A stretch of DNA of 64,000 nt from Thermodesulfobacteriota bacterium. Lineage in GTDB: Bacteria; Desulfobacterota; Desulfobacteria; Desulfobacterales; Desulfosudaceae. The position numbers were made by a program, and so were the translations under genes. The stretch lies in contig JBFMDX010000019.1 in assembly GCA_040753795.1 (NCBI GenBank), forward strand, positions 17,096 through 81,095. The letters run 5' to 3'. Below the pieces are notes generated by a model. It was not told where the DNA came from and did not search any database. It saw nothing but the letters and a program-made list of their open reading frames with translations. Shown here in pieces: positions 46,001 to 52,935 of the stretch; positions within the stretch are counted from its first letter, which is position 1; every line of letters begins with the position of its first letter.

Positions 46001-46501
46001 ATCCGGGTGGTGGCAGACAATACCGGCCGGTATTATTTCGGGGTCGTCATACCGGATGAAATTGTTCTGGACTACCTGGAGTGGATTGACGCCTCGACCG
46101 TGCCGGACATGACCAACCGGCCGGACGAGTTCCCCCTGGGGCTGGTGACGTTCCGGATCACAACGCTGTCCGCCGGCGACACGATCGAACTGACGATTTA
46201 TTGTTCCGAGCCGATCCCGGAGGGCACGTTCTGGTACCGGCACGATCCGGTGAACGGCTGGGTTGATTATTCCGCCTATACCGTTATCAGCGACGACCGC
46301 ATGTCGTTGACCCTGACCCTGCAGGACGGCGGTCCGGGTGATGACGACGGTATGGCCAACGGCGTGATTGAAGGTACTTACGGCCCGGCCTTGTTCAACG
46401 GGGATGACGGAGGCGACGACGATGACGACGACGGCGGCGACAACAACCATCACGGTGGCGGAGGCGGCAGCTGTTTTATTTCAACGGCCGGGGGATGGTG
46501 A
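40073..46501 (+). CDS. Giant secreted repeat protein with InlB B-repeats and choice-of-anchor U domain
   Basis: A 2142-residue exported surface protein. The signal peptide ends near PAQA (1-26). Residues 27-720 hold three related modules (each with LGAASGGFKPQGNRF); the first two also carry an Fn3-like part (NGTKRIMFVKAGNSG type). Residues 722-1450 are nine 81-residue InlB B/Flg_new repeats (TGYTFAGWNTAANGSG, LYAQW). Four divergent InlB repeats (PPAGQVFDQWTGD) and three further repeats (QTVSYGADGAAVTA) follow to ~1950. Residues ~1952-2110 match the choice-of-anchor U domain (GWVDYSAYTV, DGGPGDDDGMANGVIEGTYG). An Asp/His/Gly tract ends in SCFISTAGGW, a CFI-box start that lacks the usual continuation. 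It is probably an adhesin-like protein. Its 3' end overlaps the SDR gene by 26 bases. Confidence 0.88.
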   Translation: MKTHFFRWPVVSFFFLMVILSVPAQAATYDFASLGAASGGFKPQGNRFLVSETFTNDGTSMYYNDSVNSTVNGMIIKPDGTNLSSFDLGNMTISPYGGSYTVSITVNANLKAGGPVSQTVSNYSLTAATSLTTMGMNFSAFNDVTQLSINLTVASSQVWNINFDNITITDEQAPVVLGAEPTTQATNLKAASKGATQLNIYWQNGNGARRVVFAKQGNAGTPTVTDGAVYTANADFSAAADIGGGWKCVYRDTGRVLSITGLAANTEYRLVVYEFNGTGGGENYLTSTGTNIINHTTSPAGLDKKDFGGLGAASGGFKPQGSRYLVSDLFLNDVTSMYYNSTNASVSGIIIKPNNTSLLSFDLTDLEFSPYSADRTVTVTVTATLKSGGPVSQTINNFTMYQGIPYSLALMGMDFSAFIGVTQLSFSITTDSVNNINFSNITIANPDEYIAGTEPTTQASNLRVASCTTTGMDTYWTNGNGTKRIMFVKAGNSGTPTVTDGTVYTANADFSAAADIGGGWKCVYKGTERYVVLSGLTAGTEYRLAVYEFDGSGGGENYLTTTGTNIINHSTDPAGLVKYDFSALGAASGGFKPQGNRFLVSDLFTQDNTSMFYNSANPTMTGIVIKPDGTNLSSFDLKDMEFSPYNADRTISMTVTADLSVGGPVSQTISNFTMINGLSYSLALLGVNFSTFVGVTELRFDITVTGDKVYDLDFDNITISVGHTVTYDGNTNTGGAVPTDGNSYANGDTVTVLGNTGALVKTGYTFSGWNTAANGSGTAYAGGDTFAMGSSDITLYAQWTPIDYTVTYNGNTNTGGAVPTDGTTYHITDTVTVLGNTGSLVKTGYTFAGWNTAANGSGTSYSTGNVFAMGSSNVTLYAQWTENTYSVTYNGNSNTGGAVPTDATSYHNGDTATVLGNTGTLVRTGYTFAGWNTAANGSGTSYTGGDTFGIGLSNVTLYAQWTAVNYTVTYNGNTNTGGSVPTDGNTYHITDTVTVLGNTGTLVKTGYTFAGWNTAANGSGTGYSGGNTFAMGSSNVTLYAQWTENTYSVTYNGNGNTGGAVPTDATSYHNGDTATVLGNTGTLVRTGYTFAGWNTAANGSGTSYTGGDTFGIGLSDVTLYAQWTAVNYTVTYNGNTNTGGSVPTDGNTYHITDTVTVLGNTGSLVKTGYTFAGWNTAANGSGTGYAGGNTFAMGSSNVTLYAQWTQNPYSVTYNGNTNTGGTAPTDATVYHYGDTATVLGNTGALVKTGYTFAGWNTAANGSGTSYTGGDTFAIGLSDVTLYAQWTAVDYTVTYNGNTNTGGAAPTDGNIYHITDTVTVLGNTGALVKTGYTFAGWNTAANGSGTGYAGGNTFAMGSSNVVLYAQWTAIPYTVTYNGNTSSGGAVPVDGNTYHITDTVTVLGNTGPLVKTGYTFTGWNTAADGSGTGYAGGDTFAMGSSDVVLYAQWTINHYTLTVNSGVGDGVYPFQDVVTIAADVPPAGQVFDQWTGDTASVANIFQPNTTVTIPDADQTVTATFKDQGILIYALTVTSGSGSGNYLPGEEISLSADAPPAGQVFDQWTGDTAFIANINLPDTTFIMPAAAASVTATYKAQGAITYHLTVTSGTGSGDYLPGEVINLSADAPPAGQVFDQWTGDTASIANINLPDTTFIMPAAAASVTGTYKAQGAATYTLTVTDGTGSGNYLPGDIIAISATVPVGYTFERWTGQTAWVVDTAQADTTLTMPAADIAVDAVVNINTYTLAYAAGAHGALIGNTLQTVSYGSDGTAVTAVSFGGYHFLRWDDGNLLTTRTDVNVTADIAVTALFAVDTFTLEYTAGDHGTISGITPQTVSYGADGAAVTAMPDPGWHFVQWNDGSTDNPRADTGVAADIAVTALFAVNTYTLEYTAGANGSITGEAYQTVNRGEDGSNVTAVPDAGYHFVQWSDGVTAPGRTDTNVAGDIAVTAQFAADGIINPDIPADLDLDGNGIPDRVQVNIRVVADNTGRYYFGVVIPDEIVLDYLEWIDASTVPDMTNRPDEFPLGLVTFRITTLSAGDTIELTIYCSEPIPEGTFWYRHDPVNGWVDYSAYTVISDDRMSLTLTLQDGGPGDDDGMANGVIEGTYGPALFNGDDGGDDDDDDGGDNNHHGGGGGSCFISTAGGW
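42238..44424 (+). repeat. Nine tandem 243-bp coding repeats (InlB B-repeat array)
   Basis: Nine in-frame 243-bp units encode 81-residue InlB B/Flg_new domains. Units alternate between two spacer types (YHITDT versus YHNGDT), and units 3-4 are nearly identical to 5-6. This points to duplication of a 486-bp dimer. Homogeneity is high at DNA level, so copy-number change by recombination is likely. Confidence 0.9.
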
Positions 46502-47321
46502 TCAACCGCAATTTTAAAACCGCCGGGATGATCTTCTGATAGAGCGTCGGGAAGAGTCGCTGGGTGACATCCATGGCATAGGCGTCTGGGCCGATCAGGA
46601 TGCGGGCGCGGCCTGACTTGATGCCCTTGACGATGACCGCCGCGGCCTTTTCAGGCGTTGTCAGGGCCAGGCGCTCAAACAGTTTTGTAAAAGCCTCCTT
46701 GTCTTCCAGGGGGCCATAAGACTGCTGGAACCGGGCGCTGCGGGCGATGTTGGTTTTGATGCCGCCGGGATAAACGCAGGAAACGCCGACGCCCGTTCCC
46801 GCCAGTTCCTGGGCCAGGGACTCGGACAACCCCCGGACGGCGAACTTGCTGCAGTTGTAGGCGGCCTGGGTGGGGATGCCCCAGAGCCCGAAGACGCTGG
46901 AGATGTTGACGATACGGCCGGCGTTCTGACGGCGCAGGTACGGCAGAAAGGCGATGACCCCGTTGTAGACGCCCCAGAAATTGACCTCCATGACCCGCTT
47001 GAAGCCGTCGTGGTTGGTCTCATCCACCACTCCCACAGTGGTAATGCCGGCGTTGTTGATGACGATGTCGACCCGGCCGAATTTTTCCACCACGCCGGCC
47101 GCGAAGCCCCGCACGTCTTCGGCCGCGGACACGTCCAGCCGGCAGGTCATGGCGGCCGCGCCTCTTTTCTCCGCCATGGCGGCGGTTTCCCGCAATCCTT
47201 CTTCATTCATGTCCGCGATGGCCAGGCAACAACCTTCCCCGGCCAGTATCAGGGACAGGGCCCGGCCGATGCCCGAGGCCGCTCCGGTCACCACAACGAC
47301 TTTACCGCGTAACGATTGCAT
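46476..47321 (-). CDS. Short-chain dehydrogenase/reductase
   Basis: A 281-residue SDR. The cofactor motif is VVVTGAASGIGRALSL (T-G-xxx-G-x-G), with NNAG in VDIVINNAGITTVG, the catalytic Ser in ISSVFGLWG and the Y-xxx-K pair in AAYNCSKFAVRG. It oxidises or reduces an alcohol/ketone with NAD(P). Residues ~246-268 are encoded by the 71-bp segment also present at 39862-39932, and the last ~13 residues (LRLITIPRPLK) overlap the end of the giant gene on the other strand, so the C-terminus may be of recombinant origin. AAGGAG precedes the ATG. It lies downstream of the beta-oxidation-like genes. Confidence 0.9.
   Translation of the reverse strand: MQSLRGKVVVVTGAASGIGRALSLILAGEGCCLAIADMNEEGLRETAAMAEKRGAAAMTCRLDVSAAEDVRGFAAGVVEKFGRVDIVINNAGITTVGVVDETNHDGFKRVMEVNFWGVYNGVIAFLPYLRRQNAGRIVNISSVFGLWGIPTQAAYNCSKFAVRGLSESLAQELAGTGVGVSCVYPGGIKTNIARSARFQQSYGPLEDKEAFTKLFERLALTTPEKAAAVIVKGIKSGRARILIGPDAYAMDVTQRLFPTLYQKIIPAVLKLRLITIPRPLK
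46516..46586. repeat. 71-bp direct repeat, right copy (within the SDR gene)
   Basis: This is the partner of 39862-39932 (69 of 71 identical, same orientation). It is coding here, for SDR residues ~246-268, so it is the likely source copy. Confidence 0.9.
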
Positions 47322-47594
47322 AAGGTCTCCTTGTTTGAATCATCTCAGTTTTTTGGCAGCAGATTTTAAGGATATCTGATTGTTCATAAATAACAAGCCG
47401 GCGTTTACTTCGGCTTGCCACGGGCAAGCTTTGCTTCGCTCGTGCCACCCGGCGCAAGGCGCGGGATCGCAATCGGCCTTCAACACAAAAGATGCGGCAT
47501 CGACCCCTTACATCCTCGCCCCTTCAACTCCTTGACTCCTGCTGTCATTTAAACGGGGAAGGCCAGGAGTGTTAGCTCCGTGGTCTTATTGTCC
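47322..47594. other. Intergenic region with an imperfect hairpin
   Basis: CACGGGCAAGC (47419-47429) and GCTTCGCTCGTG (47433-47444) can form a hairpin framed by GCCGG/CCGGC. C-rich degenerate text similar to that at 4883-4917 occurs at 47505-47545. No gene was recognised. Confidence 0.4.
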
Positions 47595-47735
47595 GGGTAT
47601 CTCTAAAAATTAGGATTCTGGCTCGAGGTCAAGGCGTGCGAAAATTTTAACCGGAGGAATACTTGAAGTATTTCGAGGATTAAAATTTGAGCACAACGCC
47701 GACATCGAGCCAGAAGACAATTTTTAGAGGTGCCC
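47595..47735. repeat. Long-palindrome repeat element, copy 1 (MITE/REP-like)
   Basis: A 141-bp imperfect palindrome with arms of ~65 bases. The inner arm begins GGCTCGAGGTCAAGGCGTGC and its complement ends GCCGACATCGAGCC; AGTATT-type centre. The outer ends (GGGTATCTCT and AGAGGTGCCC) also pair. A second copy is at 48561-48702. It begins one base after the stop of the minus-strand ADC-like gene, so it would be in the 3' end of that transcript. Confidence 0.85.
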
Positions 47736-47736
47736 G

Positions 47737-48516
47737 TCACACATCCAGAATGTTCTTGGCATTAAACAAAATCGCCCGGCTGAACGGGCTGTACTGGTAG
47801 GCCAGGGGCTGGCCGCTCAACCGCAGGTCCCGGAGCAGGTCGCAGAGCTCATGGCCGTCGCCGATCTGGATGTCGGCGCTCTGGCGGATGAAGGTCTGGG
47901 CGAATTTCTGCTGGTCGACATATAAATTGGATTTCAGCAGGCAGTTCTGCAGCCTGGTATAGATGGCGGTGTGCAGCATCCGTCCCGGGGAGGTCGGCAG
48001 TTTCCGTCCCCGCATCCGGATGACGGGCCGACCCTTGAATGAAACCTGGCAGGTCAGGGAACGATCGTCGCCGCTCCAGGAAAAATCGGCCAGGAATTTC
48101 GGATACCCGCCCATTTCCACGCCGCCGCGGCGGGCGACTTCCGAATCCACCGGCAGGGAAAGAATATAGGCGTGAAGCTGGTTGCGGATCATCTGGCCGG
48201 TCAGGGACAGCCCCGGCAGGCCTTTTCTGCCGCAGGTGACCAGGGTCGCCACTGAGAATTCATTGTAGGGACCGATGTCGGTCTTCCGGTATTCAAAGGC
48301 GGACAGGGCCACCAGACATCGGCCGGGGTAGATCTCCACCGGGTGCAGGGCGTCGAACGGCAGGCGCGGGCGTATTTTTTCGGTGGCCGCGGTGTAAATG
48401 GCCGTCATGGAGGTGTTGTCGTAATAGAAAATCGGCAGCTTGACGTTGTAGTCCGGGTTGGCGTTCTGCAGAATCCCGTCAAAGAATGTTTCCCGTTTCA
48501 AAGCGGTGGGGTTCAT
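47737..48516 (-). CDS. Acetoacetate-decarboxylase-family protein
   Basis: A 259-residue protein of the ADC fold. Typical segments are VEIYPGRCLVALSAFEYRKT, IGPYNEFSVATLV and RGGVEMGGYPKFLADFSW; the Lys of GGYPKF occupies the position of the Schiff-base Lys of acetoacetate decarboxylase. Family members include decarboxylases and aldolase-dehydratases, so the reaction is uncertain. AAAGGAG precedes the ATG. It lies between two palindromic repeat elements and downstream of two acyl-CoA dehydrogenase genes, suggesting a role in acyl or keto-acid turnover. Confidence 0.75.
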   Translation of the reverse strand: MNPTALKRETFFDGILQNANPDYNVKLPIFYYDNTSMTAIYTAATEKIRPRLPFDALHPVEIYPGRCLVALSAFEYRKTDIGPYNEFSVATLVTCGRKGLPGLSLTGQMIRNQLHAYILSLPVDSEVARRGGVEMGGYPKFLADFSWSGDDRSLTCQVSFKGRPVIRMRGRKLPTSPGRMLHTAIYTRLQNCLLKSNLYVDQQKFAQTFIRQSADIQIGDGHELCDLLRDLRLSGQPLAYQYSPFSRAILFNAKNILDV

Positions 48517-48560
48517 GGTCCTACTCCTTTATTGTTTTTGATGATTTTTTTTCTTGGGTT

Positions 48561-48702
48561 ATGGGGCCTTGGAAAATTAGAATTTTGGCTCGAGGTCAAG
48601 GCGTGCGAAAATTTTAACCGGAGGAATACTTTAAGTATTTCGAGGATTAAAATTTGAGCACAACGCCGACATCGAGCCAAAAGGCAATTTTTAAGGCCCC
48701 AT
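48561..48702. repeat. Long-palindrome repeat element, copy 2 (MITE/REP-like)
   Basis: A 142-bp element nearly identical in its central ~110 bases to 47595-47735. Its outer ends differ in sequence (ATGGGGCC and GGCCCCAT) but still pair with each other. It lies 4 bases after the stop of the minus-strand acyl-CoA dehydrogenase gene at 48707, the same placement as copy 1. Confidence 0.85.
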
Positions 48703-48706
48703 ATGT

Positions 48707-49831
48707 TTACCAGTTCAGGCACTGTTTTACATAACTCATCCGGCGCAGGGAGGCATTGCCGAAGACGCACCGCAGATGCTGGGCGTCCCGGAATCGCCTT
48801 TCCTGGAAAAAATCCTTGGTGTAGCCGTAGCCGCCCAGGGCCTGAATGCCGTCGGACGCCACCTGGCCGGCCTGCTCCAGGCTGTAGACGGCGGCGGTAA
48901 AGGCGTCTTCGACCCATCCGGCCGCCTCCTCATCGGCGGCCTGCCAGGCCCGGTCCAGGAGCGTTTCGGCGGTCCGGGTCTTTAAGGCCATGTCGGCCAG
49001 AAGCAGGCGGAGTTCCGACCAGTCGATGATCCGGCGCCCGCCTTGGCTGCGCTTGCGGCTGTACTGGACCGCTTCCTTCAAAGAGCCCCGCATCAGGCCG
49101 CAGGACACGGCCGCCGCCGCCGGCAGCGTCCGGGTCATGGCCTGGTTGAAGACAGCCGGCCCCTGGCCGGGGCTGCCGATCAGCCGGGCTTTTGCCCGGT
49201 CGAAGGTCAGATCGGCGGCCGGGCAGGCATGCAGACCCATGCCGAGGACCGGCCCCTCCACGGTCACCCCCGGCTGTTCCAGATCCACCAGAAAGAAGTC
49301 GTAACCCGGCCCGGCAACGGTCCTGGCCGGAACCAGGGCCTTTTTCACCAGCGGCGCCGGCACCACGTAATCCATCCGGCCGGAAAGCGCGTAACCACCG
49401 TCGCGGCTCTCCGCCGAAAGCGGGATGCCCTCGTCGTCCGGATTTGTCAGCAGCGGGCAGGCCAGGAGCAATTCACGGGGCGTTTGCGCGCCGTTGACCA
49501 TTTCCTTCAATATTTCTCCGCCCCCGGCCAGCCGGATGATGTCCTGGGCCACGGCGTTGGCCAGCAGGATGGCGCCCAGGCTGGCGTCCGTCTCGGCGAC
49601 GGCCTTTAAGATCAGTCCCAGGGGCGTGATCCTGCCGCCCCAGCCGTTTAAATCCTCCGGGAGCATGACATGGAAAAAATCCAGTTCCATGGCTTTGTTC
49701 AGGGCCTGGTCGAAAAACTCGCCGGCCGGGTAACGGTCGTTGTCCGGGAGGTGGGGCGCAAGCTGTCTGGCGGCGAATTCCCGGACGGACTGGTCGAGCA
49801 TCTGATATTCCTTGTTTTCATTTTTTGCCAT
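48707..49831 (-). CDS. Acyl-CoA dehydrogenase family protein, probable non-catalytic partner
   Basis: A 374-residue ACAD-fold protein. The C-terminal half has SDGIQALGGYGYTKDFFQER followed by FRDAQHL, the conserved G-G-x-G-Y and R-D-A region of ACADs. The usual catalytic segment Y-E-G-T is absent; at that place it reads RCVFGNASL, so the base Glu is missing. The upstream gene overlaps it by 14 bases and encodes an ACAD with an intact YEGTNQI. The two probably form a heteromer like the steroid-degradation ChsE1-ChsE2 pairs, where one subunit supplies the base. GGAGG precedes the ATG. Confidence 0.78.
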   Translation of the reverse strand: MAKNENKEYQMLDQSVREFAARQLAPHLPDNDRYPAGEFFDQALNKAMELDFFHVMLPEDLNGWGGRITPLGLILKAVAETDASLGAILLANAVAQDIIRLAGGGEILKEMVNGAQTPRELLLACPLLTNPDDEGIPLSAESRDGGYALSGRMDYVVPAPLVKKALVPARTVAGPGYDFFLVDLEQPGVTVEGPVLGMGLHACPAADLTFDRAKARLIGSPGQGPAVFNQAMTRTLPAAAAVSCGLMRGSLKEAVQYSRKRSQGGRRIIDWSELRLLLADMALKTRTAETLLDRAWQAADEEAAGWVEDAFTAAVYSLEQAGQVASDGIQALGGYGYTKDFFQERRFRDAQHLRCVFGNASLRRMSYVKQCLNW

Positions 49832-51353
49832 GATCGCAACTCCTCCCCGCGGCGTCCTCGTGCAGCCGGACCTGGGGCAGGCCGCGGCCGATCAGGTGCC
49901 GGAACAGGTCCAGGCGGTTGATCTGATTGGTGCCTTCATAAATCTGCAGCAGCTTGGCGTCCCGCAGCCGTTTTTCCGCGCCGCTGGCGTGACGCAGCCC
50001 GGCCCGGTCCATGATCTCCAGGGCCTTCTGGCAGTTTTCCACGGCCAGGTCCGAGCCGGCGAACTTGGCCAGGGCCGCCATGCCGGCGGTGCGCTGGACC
50101 TGGGCCGCGTTGTACCGGTCCAGCTGCATCCGGCGCATGAACCGCGTCAGCCGGTCCTGTTGGATCACGGCCCGGGTCAGCCGGCGGCTCAGGCCGGCCG
50201 GCAGGTATTTTAAGGCGTAATAGGCCGGCTTGCTCTGGAGCTGCCGGTAAACGCCGTACAGCCCGTTGGCGTAGTTGGTCTCCACGTAAAGCAGGCGAGT
50301 CATGACGGCGTTCCGGTAAAGATCGGCCAGGCGGCACTGGACCCACTCGGCATTGATCAGGGCCCCGTCGCGGCCGGAGGCGCCGGCGGCAAAAGCCAGG
50401 GCGTCCTGGTAGGCGCCGCGGGCCGCGCCGGCGCTCAAGGCGCAGATGCCGGCCCGGGAGATGGAGCAGAGGTCGTCAAACAGGCGCTGGTAGATCTGCC
50501 GGCCGGTGCGGTGATAGCCCCGGGTGTGGTCGGCGCACAGGGCCACCTGGTCGTCGGGCACAAAACAGTCATTGAAAAACAGCTCACTGGCCGGGCAGGC
50601 CAGCTGGCCCATCTTGGATTCCTTCCCTCCGATCTTGAAGCCCGGGGAACCGGTTTTCACCGCCAGGACAACGCCGCTGTCGGCCGGCCGTTTCAGGTCC
50701 TCGAAGGCCACGGTGATATGCCAGGTGGAAAAATGGCCGTTGGAGATGAACAGCTTGGAACCGTTGACCCGGTACCCGCCCGCGACCTTGCCGGCGTGGC
50801 AGTTGACCGTGCCCTTGTCCAGCAGTTCCGGCTCGGGCGTGTCCGACCCCGAGGTCGGTTCCGTCATGGCCAGGCTGACCAGGCAGGCCTGGCCGCTTTT
50901 CTCGCCGCTGACGATCTCATCGCAGACCCGCGCCATCAGCGGCATGTTCCAGGTGACGATCAGCGTGCCCAGGCCCAGGTAATGGGCGCCGATGACATTG
51001 GCCATGCCCAGGCACTCGGAGGCGATTTCCTCCATGAAGTAGGACAGGGCGGGAAAGCACACGCCCCGGCCGCCGAGCATCCTGGGGATGCACATGGTGA
51101 AGAACCCCCGCCGGTTGGCTTCCTCGACCCATTCTAAAGGAAGATAGTCGTGGTCCTCCTGGAGCCGGCGGTCCATAGCAAGGGCCCGGGGCCGGACAAA
51201 TTCACGGTTGAATTTTTCGGCCAGGCGCACGGCCTGCCGGATCTCCCGGCGCATGCCCCCGGGCTGCCGGGATATGGCCGTCAGGCTCAGGGACATGTCC
51301 TCGAACCAGGCTTCCGCGCCTGTTTTCGCCGGACTGACACTGGAAAATATCAT
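49818..51353 (-). CDS. Acyl-CoA dehydrogenase
   Basis: About 511 residues, longer than a typical ACAD (~380). The FAD-binding segment is VSLAMTEPTSGSDTPEPELL, and KVAGGYRVNGSKLFISNGHF is a hallmark strand pair. The catalytic Glu is in LLQIYEGTNQINRLDLFRHL. A longer N-terminal part and a mid-domain insert (RRLTRAVIQQDRLTRFMRRM) add to its length. It would oxidise an acyl-CoA to a 2-enoyl-CoA, passing electrons to ETF. The ATG at 51353 has AAAGGA upstream. It is translationally coupled to the second ACAD gene by a 14-base overlap. Confidence 0.88.
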   Translation of the reverse strand: MIFSSVSPAKTGAEAWFEDMSLSLTAISRQPGGMRREIRQAVRLAEKFNREFVRPRALAMDRRLQEDHDYLPLEWVEEANRRGFFTMCIPRMLGGRGVCFPALSYFMEEIASECLGMANVIGAHYLGLGTLIVTWNMPLMARVCDEIVSGEKSGQACLVSLAMTEPTSGSDTPEPELLDKGTVNCHAGKVAGGYRVNGSKLFISNGHFSTWHITVAFEDLKRPADSGVVLAVKTGSPGFKIGGKESKMGQLACPASELFFNDCFVPDDQVALCADHTRGYHRTGRQIYQRLFDDLCSISRAGICALSAGAARGAYQDALAFAAGASGRDGALINAEWVQCRLADLYRNAVMTRLLYVETNYANGLYGVYRQLQSKPAYYALKYLPAGLSRRLTRAVIQQDRLTRFMRRMQLDRYNAAQVQRTAGMAALAKFAGSDLAVENCQKALEIMDRAGLRHASGAEKRLRDAKLLQIYEGTNQINRLDLFRHLIGRGLPQVRLHEDAAGRSCDHGKK

Positions 51354-51418
51354 CAATGGTTTCCTTTCTTAATTTAGTACAGCTCGGTCGTTTTCATGTT
51401 GGTCATCATCCGGCCTCT

Positions 51419-52678
51419 TTATTGCCCCTTTTCCAGAATATGGATGGCCATGGCCGCCTCGCCCATGCCGATGAAGCCGCCGCCGTTCTCGGCCATGGCC
51501 AGGCGGGCATTGCTGACCTGCCGCGCGCCGGCCGTGCCATGGAGCTGGGCCACCAGTTCGAAAACCTGGGCCAGCCCCGAGGCGCCTACGGGATGGCCGC
51601 GGGCGATCAGGCCGCCGCTGGGATTGATGGGGATTTTCCCGCCGATGGCGGTGGCCCCGCTTTCGGCAAAAGGCCCTCCCTCTCCGGCCGGGCAGAAGCC
51701 CATCTGCTCCGACTGGTAAAGTTCCCCGAAGGCCGTGGCGTCGTGTACCTCGGCCACGCTGATATCGCCGGGGCCGACGCCGGCCATCTCGTACGCCGCC
51801 CTGGCAGTCCGTTCGCAGATGTCGCTTTCCCCCGTCCGCTTGCCGGACCGGAGCACCGAGGCCCGGATGCGGGTCTTTCTGCCGGCCCCCCGCCGCTTTA
51901 AGAAATCCTCGCTGCACAGGATCGCCGCGGCGGCGCCGTCCCCCACGGGCGCGCACATGGCCCGGGTCAGGGGAAAGGAAACCTCCCGGTCGGCCAGGAC
52001 CTCCGCCACGGTCATGGGGAAGGTGTACTGGGCGTAAGGGTTGTTTACGGAATTGTTGTGGGCCTTGGCGGCGATGCAGGCCAGCTGCCGCTGGGTGGTG
52101 CCGTATTTTTTCATGTGCATGCGGGCGCCGATGGAGTAGAGGTCCATGAAGGCCGAGTGCCCGCCGGCTTTTGCCGGGGGCGGCTCCAGCCCTTTTTCCC
52201 GGGCCTCTTGTTCCTTGCGCTGCCGTTCCTGTTCCTGGAATTTGGCCATGAAGGCCGACAGTTCCTCCACGTCCGATCCGGACATGAACATCATCATGGT
52301 CTTGGCCCGGTCGGCGTCGTACATCTTTTCCGCGCCGATGGCCAGGACGCAGTCATAAAGGCCGGCCCGGACCGCGGCCCAGGCCGAGTGCAGGGCGGTG
52401 GAGCCGCTGGCGCAGGCGTTTTCCACATTGATGATGGGCAGTCCTTCGAGCCCGTTGGCGGACAGGGCCACCTGCCCCCGGACGCTGTGCTGAAAGGAGT
52501 GATAGCCCCAGCCGGAATTGGAAAACCAGGCCGCCTGGATGTCGCTCCGTTCCAGGCCGCTGTCCGCAAGCACCAGGTCCAGGGCCTCGCCGGTCAGGGC
52601 CTTGACGCTCTTATCCAGGTACTTGCCGAACCGGGTCATGGCCGTGCCGATGATATAGACGTCTTCTCTTTCTTTCAT
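51419..52678 (-). CDS. Thiolase family protein (SCPx-like)
   Basis: About 419 residues from the ATG at 52678, which has AAGGAG ahead of it; the frame extends upstream without a better start. The acyl-acceptor Cys is in VENACASGSTALHSAW, and EVHDATAFGELYQSEQMGF and NPSGGLIARGHPVGASGLAQ are SCPx-thiolase segments. The C-terminal motif reads AENGGGFIGMGEAA without the second Cys of classic thiolases, as in lipid-transfer thiolases. It cleaves or condenses 3-ketoacyl-CoA. There is no adjacent DUF35 (OB-fold) partner. It is the first gene of the beta-oxidation-like cluster. Confidence 0.88.
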   Translation of the reverse strand: MKEREDVYIIGTAMTRFGKYLDKSVKALTGEALDLVLADSGLERSDIQAAWFSNSGWGYHSFQHSVRGQVALSANGLEGLPIINVENACASGSTALHSAWAAVRAGLYDCVLAIGAEKMYDADRAKTMMMFMSGSDVEELSAFMAKFQEQERQRKEQEAREKGLEPPPAKAGGHSAFMDLYSIGARMHMKKYGTTQRQLACIAAKAHNNSVNNPYAQYTFPMTVAEVLADREVSFPLTRAMCAPVGDGAAAAILCSEDFLKRRGAGRKTRIRASVLRSGKRTGESDICERTARAAYEMAGVGPGDISVAEVHDATAFGELYQSEQMGFCPAGEGGPFAESGATAIGGKIPINPSGGLIARGHPVGASGLAQVFELVAQLHGTAGARQVSNARLAMAENGGGFIGMGEAAMAIHILEKGQ

Positions 52679-52828
52679 CGCTGCTCCTTCCCCTTCCTTA
52701 TTAATATCGAGTTGCCCTATGTTTTCGATATGAGAGCATGTTCCGTGCCAGAAGTATTGATGAATTAATTGTACAATAAAATTGAATTGTTGAACGTATT
52801 CGCGCGGGTGCATGGCGCAGCCCGATCG

Positions 52829-52856
52829 TTTCAAAATGAAATATCATTTCAAAATG
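52829..52856. promoter_or_regulatory. Operator-like direct and inverted repeat
   Basis: TTTCAAAATG occurs at 52829-52838 and again at 52847-52856. Between them TGAAATATCATTTCA (52837-52851) is a palindrome. It lies in the 257-base divergent gap between the thiolase and MBL-lipoprotein genes. Confidence 0.4.
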
Positions 52857-52935
52857 GAATGAATGAGCGCGCACCTAAAAAATAGTTTCCCGACGATGGT
52901 TTCCGGGTTATTCTTCAAAAAAGGGAGGACATGAC

